From Bagarius yarrelli (lineage: Eukaryota; Chordata; Actinopteri; Siluriformes; Sisoridae), in the NCBI GenBank assembly GCA_005784505.1, contig VCAZ01000063.1, forward strand, positions 2,003,501 to 2,067,500: DNA of 64,000 nucleotides, read 5' to 3'. The notes beneath the pieces are model-generated. The model searched no databases and was not told where the DNA came from. It saw only the letters and a list, made by a program, of their open reading frames with translations. Shown here in pieces: positions 55,777 through 64,000 of the stretch (position 1 is its first letter; the number at the start of each line of letters is the position of its first letter). Made by a program: the position numbers and the translations under genes.

Positions 55777-58700
55777 CGCTACCTGCTCTCGGTTCCGTGT
55801 GATTCGCTCATTTAGAAGATCTGCTCCTGTCTTTTCCTCATCCAGGTCCAACTCCAACGTCTTGATTTTCTCCTGCAACACAGAGTCAAGAGTAAGTGTC
55901 ACAATTATACACACAAGCACACAAATTAAAACGTGGTTATTTTTTTATAACCACTTACACACTCGCCCACAGACACACACATTTACTAACTCACTCCCAC
56001 ACACACTCTCCCATTCAAACACACACTCACGAACTCACTCCCAGACACACACAGTCACAAACACATGCACACACTCAATCACTCCGTCACAAACACAAAC
56101 ACACTTACCTCCAAAAGTCGTATCTCTCTGCTGCGGTCAGTCTTTGAGCTTCTCTTGGTGTCCAGTTCACTCTCCTTCTGTTTAAGGCGGCTGTTCATCA
56201 ACTCCTTATCCAGCAATGCGCTGTCTCTTTCCTCAGCACACACCAGCAGCTCCTGCTTCAGACGCAACACCTAACACACCAAAACACCTCTTAACGCATG
56301 AGCTTTCACTCCTATGCTAATGAGACAGATGACACACAGCTATATATGTTTTGAAAAAAGCCAGTTGAGCCTGCTGCTAAGTTCTGACAGGACAGATACT
56401 GCGTCCCAAATTTCATAATAATCAAGTAACTTAAGTTTTTAGTTGAGAGTTAATATTGTGGAACAGTTAATGGTTCTTGCATCATCTACCAAATAATTTT
56501 GGAAAAACAACTTGAAGAACAGCACAAACTAGTCCCTTGGACGTTCTAGAACATTGAAAATGGAACATTGAAAAGTAACTATAAATGTGTGACATGTCAG
56601 ATCTTCTTTTATAACAGCAGAATCAGGAGTCAGCTATATCAGCTACATACAGTAATCCGCTTATAAATGGTCAATATTAGTGCTTTATAATGCTTTCTTC
56701 CTATTCCGTCTTAGAGAGTTTTTCCTTGCCACCGTCGCCCTGGGCTTGCTCATCAGGGACAAACTGATTTCTGATTCATTTGCATCCTACAATCTCTTTG
56801 ATTGTGTACAGCTGCTTTGTGACAATGACCATTGTAAAAAGCGCTATACAAATAAAATTGAATTGAATTAATTATTTATTTTATATAGAAGTAAATTCAT
56901 CAATTATGTATATTAACTATCTGTAGAAAGTCCTGTGTGTGTTCCTGACCTCGTCCTGTGCTGCTTTTAGGCTGGTCTGTGTTCTCTGCAGCTCCAGCAC
57001 TCGCTCTTGGTTCAGTCTCTGGAAGTCCTGAAGTTCTTTATGAGAGCGCTCTTTGAACTCGCCCAGTTGCGATTGCAGGGTCTGCACGGACTGACGAGAA
57101 TCGCCCATCAGCACTTCCACCTATAATACAATAATATTACTATTTACGTCACATGACCGGTATAAACCTAATGATCAGAAGAGTTTGTTATAAAATGAAG
57201 ATAGAAATCTCCATCTGACATGAAGCTGACCTACTTAAGCTAGTTAACCCCACAGTGGCAAGTGACTTTGGAATGATCAGCTGTTCTGCAGTAATTTGCT
57301 AGTAAATGCAATAAAACCCTCCTTTGTACAGATGAATGAGCAAAAATTCTGTAAATTTGCCTCCTGTAAATTGTGCAGATTTGATCCAGAGCCATCGAAA
57401 TCTTTTACATAAAGTCCAAGGGTTCACTTATGTTTCTTTCAAGTGTGTTTAATAAAAACACCAAAAATTAGAACTTATCCAGTGTTGGGCATGCTACTTT
57501 AAAAAAGTAAATAATTATAGTTACTAGTTACTTTTTACATATAGTAACTTCGGTTAGGATTAGTAACTGAGTTACATCATTTATAAAATTAACTAATTAG
57601 CAGGGAAAGTTACTATTGCTGTACATTTTAAAAATATTAAAATATATAAAATAAGTTGGATGCCCCAATTGTAAATAGGTTTACTTTGTAAACTAATCTA
57701 CACTATTCTAATGTTGAAGCGGTGTGTGACGATGTGAGGTGCTATTTTTTTTTATTATTATTTCCGATGCAAGTATCATCTGCGACCTGTCGCCCTTTTT
57801 TTACCCATGTATAGTGTCATCTCTATTGTCACGAGAGCAGGACTTGGAATGGGAGCGCTGATTGTGAAAGTCTGTTTCTGGTTGAGTTGTTTGTGCCAAC
57901 AGTGTTGCACTTATGTAAATTTTTTAAATAATTAAATATTTTATTTATAGGCATTTCATATAATTTTTGAATAAGCATTAAGGACAAAGGAGGCGTGGCG
58001 GTGGAGGGGATAGGGATATATTTTGAAATTTAGGAAAAATCAGGAAGTGATTACACACACACTTACATCTTTGTTAATCTTCTCCAGCGTTTGATCCAAC
58101 AGCCTTCTTTGCTCCTCAAGCTCAGCTTTGTCCTTCCGCAGGGTTTCCCTCTCTTTCTCTTTTCCCTCCAGCTGACGGCTAAACTCCTCTTTCTCGTGGT
58201 TGAGGCGGGATGCCGTACGCCGTGCTTCCTCCAGCTCCATCTTTAGATAGCGGATTTCTTTCTCTAGAGCGTCGGAAGCCTCAGTATTGGGCAGACTGGA
58301 GTACAGCCAGGGCTGTGTGAAAAAGTAAATACACTGTGTATATTAGTCAGGGTGTGTTTCTATTCATTTCTTACGTCAGTCTAAATGTGACCACTAAACC
58401 ATGAGGGTAATTGTTTCAACAAGCATTGGCATCTTGAAGGTCCAGAGTCTTTGGTGGAACAAGAAGCCATATTGATCGGTTATTAAGTCACAACAATAGT
58501 GATGAAGAGAGATGCACTACAGGCAAATAAATAAATGCTGTTTACTGGTAGACTCCAGGACAAATATTGTAATGTTTTGTGGGATAATTTTTTTTTTTTC
58601 CAAATGAAAACATTAAATAATTTTTGTAAACGCTTTTAACATATAAAAATGAAAAAGAGAGAAAAGATCAGCTAAATAAAATCAAGTATTTCCTCTTTAA

Positions 58701-61285
58701 AAAACAACCCTGTTAAAACTCATAAACCTGTTGCGTCACCTGCATCATGTTTTCCCTGTTTGCCTGCTCCTTTAGTTTCTCAATCTCAGCCTGAAGCTCC
58801 AGTTCTCTATCCTCACTGGCTTTTTTCACCAATTGCAGCTCCGCGTTCTTCTTCACCAACTCGCCCTCCTGCTCACTGATCTTGAAACGTGCGTGTTGTA
58901 GATTATCGAGAGAGCGCTGCAGCTCCTGAAAACAGATAAAATATCACGCACTGGATTCATTTCTAAAGTGGAAAGTCTAAATTTTACATTATTTCTAACT
59001 ACCATGAGGTGAGAGAAGGAAAAAAAATGCATTGTGTTTCGGAAATTGCATACTGCCATACTATAGAGAAGGCAAAACAGAGTATTGTTAGACCTTAATA
59101 TGCAAAAAACAGTGTGTAAAGTCTTGTCAAATTTGAAACTGACGGAAAACGATGAGGTGGCCCTTTTTAAGAAACTTTAGGACAACACTGACATTGACCT
59201 TGTAGTTAAATTTCACTTGTTTATCATCATCCAAGAAAAAAAATTATCCAAGTTTAAATTGACGCTGCTCTGACATCATATGTAAAATTATGATACCAAC
59301 ATGGTGCGTGTAGTATGTCGAATTTTTTTTTAATACTAGCCATAATCATTTGATATTGAACAATTTTATAACAGTCGGGAAGTACATACTAAATTAAATG
59401 CAGTACTTACTAAAGGTGGGCGGTATGACGAAAATTCTGTTTTATTTTATGAGTAATTTTAATTTTATAGTGACGATACACTGTGTTTCACTACATAGTT
59501 ATTTAAATAGGTTGTTATTCCGGAAAATGACCAAAAAAAAGGCTTTATATAATAAATAGATTTAAATACTTAAATACGTCATCTTATTTCATTTGTTTCC
59601 TTTATTCGGTTCCTGATAAATATAGTAAAGGAAATATAAACTTAGATTAATCATACTACATATTACACTGTATGTCACATTTTACAGTTTTTAAACCTTT
59701 TTAATCATAAACTTATCTTAATTAACATTTTTTCACTGGTCTAAAAAAAAAAGAACACTTGAAAAATCTGTTTGTTCTCCACAAACCTTTTTTTTGCAGT
59801 CTCACATGCAGTGTTTGCGGGGCTTACGACATTAATTTTTCAGTAACGACTGGCAGAAGGATGTCAGAGGAATTGCAGTTTGCAAACTTGCGGATTGAAA
59901 ACTAAAGTTTAAAGCGAGCGCGCATTTGTATGTGATTTTAATATTGATGGTGGCTACCTGATTCCTGAAAGATTACAGACAACACAATTATCAGAAATCG
60001 GTAGTCAGTAAAAGGTGTGTATATGCAGTCAGGTAAATATCAACGGTGAGTCAGTGCTGAATCAGATGGAAACTTAAACGGTTAGGCTTTTAACACCATA
60101 ACTAGACTTTTGGGGTTAATTAAAACACAAATTAAAGATTCAAAAGTTTGTGTACAGCATATGTTTGTTGCACCATACGATAAAATCCTGTTTGTGTAAC
60201 TCCTACAGCAGTCTCGGACATACGTTAAGGCCAATAAAGAAATTAAAGACGAATAGATGCAACATAAGAATTTACAAACAATTTTTTACAAAAAATTACA
60301 AGTAAGATTAGTTAATAAAAGATTTGTTCCTTATGTGTGCCACATACCGTGTCTGTGTGTGTGTGTCAGTATGTGTTCCGGAGAGAGGCAGTGAATGAGT
60401 GTCGTTATCTAATTAATTAAAGTGGAAGAATTCCAGTGCCCCGATTCTGACTCCACCCGACTAAACACCTATAGGATGAACTTAAACCCAGACTGAACCC
60501 CAGACCTCCTCACCCAACATTAGTGTCTGATCTTACTAATACTATTTTAACTGAATGATCAAATCCCCCCAGTCACACAACGCAATTTATTGGAAAACCT
60601 GCACAGAAGTGTAAAGCATGTTGTAGCAGGAAACAGAATAAACCTGGAAAGAGACATTTACTAGGGGTGCAAAAACTCTTGTCCTACATCCTGGCTGCGG
60701 TGGAATACACACAGAGCAGATCTTCACATCTACAGATTGCACTTGTATATTGTATAGAAAAAAAGACCTATGAGTCAAATTACTGCTAATAGAATGTTAA
60801 TAGAAGTTATTAAACGATCAGCCTCGCTGTCTGTGTTACCTGAGTGATGGAGTGTGAATCTGTTTCACACATCTCCTTCTTTAGGCTAAGCAGCTGCTGC
60901 TCAAGTTCCCGCTTCTCCTGTTGAGCCTGCAGTAGTCTACATATGCAAATGATTCAAGATTAGATACACACGTTACACATATTAATACACTGACACACCA
61001 CTAAGTAAGCACTGATCAAATGTAAAGCCATCTCTGATCAACCATCAATACTGCACAAGCACATAATCAATCGATCACAACTCCGAAAATCAGCTTTGCG
61101 TTGCACCGGTTAATAAACAGGACAAAAATACTTGTTTAATGAATTAACACACGTCGAAGGATCTTTAAGGAAATTAACATGATGAAGTGCAGATGTGAAG
61201 GTTTTACACTAACATCACATCAGACCTGTTAATTAGTTAAACAAGTATTTATCTTTCTATGGCCTAAAATTAGTAAGGATCATAA

Positions 61286-61323
<38 letters not shown>

Positions 61324-62113
61324 CAGCCAGAATCACTTGTATTTGAGATATTTTAGTAAGTATTCATCATGTTAGAGAAAGTCTCCCATAAAATGAATAA
61401 GATGTTTAGTTAGCACATGATTTATGTAATCAATATCAGGATTATATATTTTTTATGTTCAGTTGTTCAATTTAAGTGTTGATTCACTTAATAGGTAAGA
61501 TTTAAAGCTTTCTGATTTAAAGCAAGATTGTTTAATGTTTTGCTCTTAATGTTTAAAGAAGCAATAGGTAACATTTCGGAAACGCTTTCCATAAATCTAA
61601 TTTAAATCCACAGCATCAGATGAACGAGCATAAACCATACCTGTAAATGAACTCTCATTCAGGACCAAACTGTTCAAATGAATTCTGAATAAATGTCCAT
61701 AAATTTCCATACATTAAATTAATTTTGGTTTGGTTGATTAAACCTATTTTTTATAGTGGTCATTACAAACGTATAACATTTACTGATGCAGTACATAATC
61801 TTGGTTAGAAAGACCTTAATATAAACCATAACTGTAATTCCTGTTTAAAACTGAAAGAAGACGAAGAAGAAAAATCCCTAATAACACAACCATAAACTCG
61901 ATTTTTTGTCCAATTATATGCTGATTATACTGATAATAATAATATAATAATAATACAACCAGAAACTCAACTGGGTGCCCAATTATATGCCTAAATAGGT
62001 TTTAAAAGAACATCTTCGAAAGTCACATATTGCTTCTTTAAATCCTGTAGGTCTGAGGCCCTTCTGTAAATCTAGAGCACTCTCACTTCTCTAAAGTGCT
62101 CTGCTGCCGGTGC
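49529..62113 (-). CDS. cgn: cgn gene (cingulin), 3' half of coding region
   Basis: Spliced coding sequence of the cingulin rod and tail, about 520 codons in at least 11 exons, all phase-consistent and open. It is almost wholly heptad coiled coil. Blocks matching cingulin: DSRQSVQTLQSQLGEFKERS, LDLDEEKTGADLLNERITRN, DQLRSELTQERSARHDLEMD, KELKSRLADVEDQ, LSLRVKALKRQLDD, and the C-terminal tail SSEEED..SILTESQLQTTSC, close to mammalian LLTESNLQTSSC. Cingulin is a myosin-like cytoplasmic plaque protein of tight junctions; it binds ZO-1, actin and Rho GEFs. The N-terminal head and first part of the rod must lie beyond the right edge. The paralog CGNL1 is less likely because of the tail and the tuft1 neighbour. 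Confidence 0.93.
49662..50874. other. Last cgn intron
   Basis: No exon found; a SINE tail fragment at 50690-50790 (AGATAAAGGTAAGTCGCTCC) and unassigned AT-rich DNA. Confidence 0.5.
50875..51038 (-). CDS. cgn: cgn rod exon (LSLRVKALKRQ)
   Basis: Begins LSLRVKALKRQLDDSEGEVE and ends SMLENEL in phase 2, almost identical to mammalian LSLRVKALKRQVDEAEEEIE. Acceptor GTGCAG and donor GTCCAA. Confidence 0.96.
51129..51237 (-). CDS. cgn: cgn rod exon (ERSSILAAHRRTERKL)
   Basis: Encodes ERSSILAAHRRTERKLMEV, then LDKERNQNAEQRDQ. The acceptor GATCAG has almost no pyrimidine tract; it was chosen because it is the only one that keeps the frame (phase 2 in). Donor GTCCAG; the next intron is only 90 nt. 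Confidence 0.87.
51304..51354. repeat. cgn: (TG)25 microsatellite abutting a cgn donor
   Basis: Fills 51 of the 119 nt of the intron 51238-51356 and begins 2 nt inside the donor. Confidence 0.95.
51357..51475 (-). CDS. cgn: cgn rod exon (VKELKSRLADVED)
   Basis: Encodes VKELKSRLADVEDQPRSTAG, then LAKLESKIQELEDQLLNDE; compare mammalian DLKTRLASSEG. 119 nt, ends phase 2. The donor GTACAC runs straight into a (CA)25 tract on the coding strand. Confidence 0.92.
51842..51856 (+). promoter_or_regulatory. CTCF-like motif, plus orientation (one mismatch)
   Basis: AACACTAGAGGGCACC contains the core ASYAGRKGGC with the first C replaced by A. In a cgn intron. Confidence 0.25.
52765..53046 (+). pseudogene. 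Tc1 transposase, middle part
   Basis: Open stretch with KNRKRRLQFAQAHQNYTIED and VAWSDESRF (first catalytic Asp). It ends at a stop soon after, and the frame is not continuous with 52615-52760. Confidence 0.7.
53142..53453 (+). pseudogene. Tc1 transposase, C-terminal part
   Basis: YLQQDNAPCRKAQIISDWFL through QSPDRNPIEHLWDVVQQE, carrying the second Asp and the Glu of the catalytic triad; ends at the natural C-terminus region GELGQF and a stop. Confidence 0.75.
54280..54405 (+). repeat. Third SINE family, truncated head
   Basis: GCAGCACAGTGGCTTAGTGG (box A), TCACAGCAAGAAGGGCCCGG, GGTTTGATTCCCGGG (box B) and TGTGGAGTTTGCATGTTCTC; then a jump to a short GATAAATGAATG tail. Confidence 0.75.
54480..55500. 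other. cgn intron, unassigned part
   Basis: AT-rich with TTTAGCTAGCC-type words and no exon candidate. Confidence 0.4.
55560..55643 (-). CDS. cgn: cgn rod exon (MDQLRSELTQERSARHD)
   Basis: Encodes MDQLRSELTQERSARHDLEM, then DKSALERQ, close to mammalian VDQLRTELMQERSARQDLE. 84 nt in phase 0, acceptor TGTTAG and donor GTACCC. Confidence 0.95.
55706..55775. repeat. cgn: (TG)35 microsatellite next to a cgn donor
   Basis: 70 nt of uninterrupted repeat, 7 nt from the donor of the exon at 55783. A shorter CA tract at 55519-55542 lies beyond the next exon. Confidence 0.95.
55783..55872 (-). CDS. cgn: cgn rod exon (LDLDEEKTGADLLNERI)
   Basis: Encodes EKIKTLELDLDEEKTGADLL, then NERITRNREQ, matching mammalian LEMELDEEKNTVELLTDRV. 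90 nt in phase 0. The donor GTAGCG is followed 7 nt later by (CA)35 on the coding strand. Confidence 0.95.
56109..56270 (-). CDS. cgn: cgn rod exon (VLRLKQELLVCAEERDS)
   Basis: Encodes VLRLKQELLVCAEERDSALL, then DKELMNSRLKQKESE; compare mammalian ARLDKELLAQRLQGLEQE. 162 nt in phase 0, acceptor GTTAG and donor GTAAGT. Confidence 0.95.
56271..56949. other. cgn intron with an inverted dispersed repeat
   Basis: 56690-56870 is a minus-strand copy of the repeat at 13140, ending AAAGCGCTATACAAATAAAA. Nothing else recognised. Confidence 0.6.
56950..57120 (-). CDS. cgn: cgn rod exon (GDSRQSVQTLQSQL)
   Basis: Begins VEVLMGDSRQSVQTLQSQLG, then EFKERSHKELQDFQR, a strongly conserved cingulin segment. 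171 nt in phase 0, acceptor TTATAG and donor GTCAGG. Confidence 0.96.
57480..57600. repeat. GTGTTGGGC..GTTACTAGTTACTTT repeat
   Basis: CAGTGTTGGGCATGCTACTT, ATAGTTACTAGTTACTTTTT and AGTAACTGAGTTAC: a common fish DNA-transposon-derived repeat, one end only. Confidence 0.5.
57601..58066. other. cgn intron remainder
   Basis: No recognisable content. Confidence 0.4.
58067..58312 (-). CDS. cgn: cgn rod exon (82 codons)
   Basis: Begins PWLYSSLPNTEASDALEKEI, then heptad-rich MELEEARRTASRLNHEKEEF and KDKAELEEQRRLLDQTLEKI. 246 nt in phase 0, acceptor CACACAG and donor GTAAGT. Confidence 0.94.
58313..58739. other. cgn intron
   Basis: No recognisable content beyond short T and A runs. Confidence 0.4.
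58740..58925 (-). CDS. cgn: cgn rod exon (62 codons)
   Basis: Begins ELQRSLDNLQHARFKISEQE and ends KLKEQANRENMMQ, all coiled coil. 186 nt in phase 0, acceptor TTTTCAG and donor GTGACG. Confidence 0.93.
58926..60839. other. cgn intron with DNA-transposon remnants
   Basis: A MITE-like terminus at 59403-59440 (AAAGGTGGGCGGTATGACGA) and the Tc1-derived fragment at 60425-60680. Confidence 0.5.
60425..60680 (+). mobile_element. Tc1/mariner-derived fragment, copy 3 of 3
   Basis: CTAAACACCTATAGGATGAA, CCCCAGACCTCCTCACCCAA and, near the end, AGGGGTGCAAAAACTC. See 30240-30545. Confidence 0.5.
60840..60936 (-). CDS. cgn: cgn rod exon (32 codons)
   Basis: Encodes LLQAQQEKRELEQQLLSLKK, then EMCETDSHSITQ. 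The first base completes a codon (phase 2 in). Acceptor TATGTAG and donor GTAACA. Confidence 0.9.
60937..62086. other. cgn intron
   Basis: (CA)15 at 61292-61322; otherwise AT-rich with no exon candidate. Confidence 0.5.
62087..62113 (-). CDS. cgn: Possible 27-nt cgn microexon
   Basis: Between acceptor TTCACCAG and donor GTGAGA it would encode HRQQSTLE plus two bases. These join the next exon to read QSTLEKLLQAQQEKREL, a plausible coiled coil with phase 2 at both ends. It is very short and no homolog was checked. Confidence 0.4.
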
Positions 62114-63225
62114 CTGGTGAACAGAACAGTCATTCATTAGAAAAAGATAAATAAAACAAAACTAATAAACATAAAAAAAACAGAATTAGAATTAGAGACA
62201 TAAAAGTATTTTAATGTGTTACATTCAGTTCAATACATTTGTTATGCCAGGATGAACTTATGAACTGAGATCAAGTATTAACCTGAAGACTGCTGATTGT
62301 GGGGAATATCAGCTTCTGCATCAACTTTTCCTGTTGAGTTTGAAATCAATATCAACCAAAGAAAAACAGTGCAAAACAGAACGAGAGACTGACAAGGATA
62401 AAGGGAGGAATTTCTCTTTATAGGAATACCATGTACAAGAGTCTGGCTGTCAAAAGGAATACGACGGTTCATTTTAATGTGAAGTCTCACCTTGTTTGTT
62501 CAGACTTTAGAAAACGCAAATAAAATAAGTGTTTTTTTAAAAATATATATTTGTTTTAAGTAATTTAAAAAGGGAAAATAGTTTTTTTTTCCAATAGGTG
62601 TCGAAAAGATTATATGACTAAAAATAAAGGTGGGGAGAAATCAATTTTGAATTTCGATATTTAAGTGCCCCATGCTTTTATTTACTTTTGTCACATATAT
62701 TCAAAATAATGTTTTGAAATTTAGCTTAATTTTTTCCCTTTTAAATGCACATATATTAGTGTGTTTTTTTTTACATACTTTATGCATTTTAGTCTTGTAT
62801 AAATAGGTTTTAAAAAATGTTATATTTAATTTTTTCTTACTAATCTCAAATGATCAATTTCTGTATCATGATTTTTTTTATTTGTTTGATAAAATAATTT
62901 AAAAACCAAGCAGCCACTGATACAAACTGACTCACTGGTAGAACATAACATACAGCTATTGACAAATCCATATGCCCTAGTGAGCAAAACAGCCTGTTGC
63001 CCTCTGGTGGTCTGGTGTGGTTAATTCCTAAGTAGCCATAACACATTTAAAACTAAAATTTTATGTTTGTTGAAAATACTTTGTAATTGTTTAATGCTAT
63101 TAATAATTAAAACTTGCATTATTATGGTGATTAAATATTTGCAACGGTTTAGGTAGCACAAAAAGTGATTAAAATATCCATTAGAATATTTTCAGCAGAC
63201 ATCAAATTAAATAAGTATGTAAAAG

Positions 63226-63260
<35 letters not shown>

Positions 63261-63795
63261 AAGAGAGACTTCAGCACAGATATTTGAGTCTCAAGCACTC
63301 AAGCAGTAGTTAAACATTTAACCTTGCATATGTGTTTTTAGAGCCCAACCCAGGATCTGGTTTACATAGGAGAAAAAAAAATACTGTGACGCCTTTAATA
63401 AATACTGGGTTGAACTTTGTAAACTCTCTGGCTGCTTAATCACCAGGTATGAGATTTGTACAAAATAAATGTAACATGGCATTGCAATTATAACCACACA
63501 CTCAAATGGTGGTCAGGATGCAGCTTGATGAGAGAGAATCCAATAAAAAATATAATCAGTAAAAGAAATGTTCATGCAATTAGACAGCTGTTTAAATTTC
63601 AGTAAACCAATAACTGCTAATTAAATAACAGCAAAACTACTGGTGTGTAACTGCTTCCTGTACATAAATATAAGATTAATAATTTGGCTCTGAAAAATAT
63701 ATAAAAACTTTCTTGTATGGCCAAATAATTAAATTATAAGTTCCTTAATATAAAAATACTAAACAATGATGAGTTATTTTAATATAAATGGTCTG
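62114..63795. other. Right-hand part of window, cgn intron (inferred)
   Basis: No further cgn exon could be supported. Contains an (AAT)n tract at 63228-63255. Confidence 0.45.
62998..63010 (-). promoter_or_regulatory. CTCF-like motif, minus orientation
   Basis: On the minus strand CCACCAGAGGGCA, a good match to the CTCF core. Probably in a cgn intron. Confidence 0.4.
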
Positions 63796-63819
63796 AATAA
63801 CATTATCTACATTTGTACA

Positions 63820-63935
63820 CTTTATTTAAACTGGGCAGTTAAGGGCCTTGCTCAGGGGCCCAGTAGTGGCAGCTTGGTGGTGATCTTTCGATCAGCAGTT
63901 CAACACCGTAACCAACTTTCTTCACCAGATAACAA
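63820..63935 (-). repeat. tRNA-derived SINE (main family), minus strand
   Basis: TAAGGGCCTTGCTCAGGGGC, CCAGTAGTGGCAGCTTGGTG and ATCAGCAGTTCAACACCGTA; box B region partly deleted. Confidence 0.65.
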
Positions 63936-64000
63936 TAATCATAGTAATGGTAATAATAATAAACCATAAAGCACCTTTTTAGGATTAAAACTTGTTAAAG

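Noticed and set aside
55700..56185. 161-codon plus-strand frame starting with Cys-Val repeats
   Set aside because: Arises from (TG)35 and from CAC-rich intron plus the antisense of two cgn exons.
62278..62490. Minus-strand frame ending STGKVDAEADIPHNQQSSG as a cgn exon
   Set aside because: A donor-like CAG/GTTAAT is present, but the phase does not fit the exon at 62087 or 60936 and the peptide is not coiled coil.
1..64000. A novel defence, biosynthetic or mobile gene system
   Set aside because: All supported coding sequence belongs to three known vertebrate genes and to decayed transposons; nothing else has a coherent open frame.

Overview
The window is nuclear DNA of a teleost fish, most likely an ostariophysan (catfish/characin type; this part is inference). 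It has vertebrate intron-exon structure with GT-AG junctions, long AT-rich introns, many (AC)n microsatellites, tRNA-derived SINEs, and Tc1/mariner and hAT remnants. There are no prokaryotic features.

Three genes lie on the minus strand, head to tail. From left to right on the plus strand they are: (1) the 5' half of ubap2l (ubiquitin-associated protein 2-like), with 13 coding exons between 117 and 10207, an untranslated first exon ending at 11748, and an E-box-containing promoter near 11.79-11.84 kb; its 3' half lies beyond the left edge. (2) A complete tuft1 (tuftelin), with stop codon at 15652, 11 well-supported coding exons up to 26413, and a first exon inferred near 42.0 kb (alternative at 34.4 kb). 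(3) The 3' half of cgn (cingulin), with stop codon at 49529 and exons up to 60936, perhaps 62113; its 5' half lies beyond the right edge. Reading phases were checked at every junction. All three frames are open throughout, giving about 530 codons of ubap2l, 359 residues of tuft1 and about 520 codons of cgn.

The genes are not an operon. UBAP2L is an RNA-binding and stress-granule protein, tuftelin a coiled-coil protein, and cingulin a tight-junction plaque protein. The adjacent, same-strand order cgn then tuft1 matches mammals (human CGN-TUFT1 on 1q21), so this is an old syntenic pair.

The rest is intron and intergenic DNA filled with repeats: at least three SINE families, Tc1/mariner copies (one nearly full length at 52470-53514, nested in another element), hAT-like elements with recognisable inverted ends, a degenerate minisatellite, and long purine/pyrimidine tracts. 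The points most worth checking are a GC-AG intron in ubap2l, a (GT)15-TTTAG tract in front of a tuft1 exon that resembles the CFTR exon 9 arrangement, (AC)n repeats touching cgn donor sites, a set of CTCF-like motifs whose orientations would bracket tuft1 and cgn, two nested transposon stacks, and two alternative tuft1 first exons. I found no convincing previously undescribed system.
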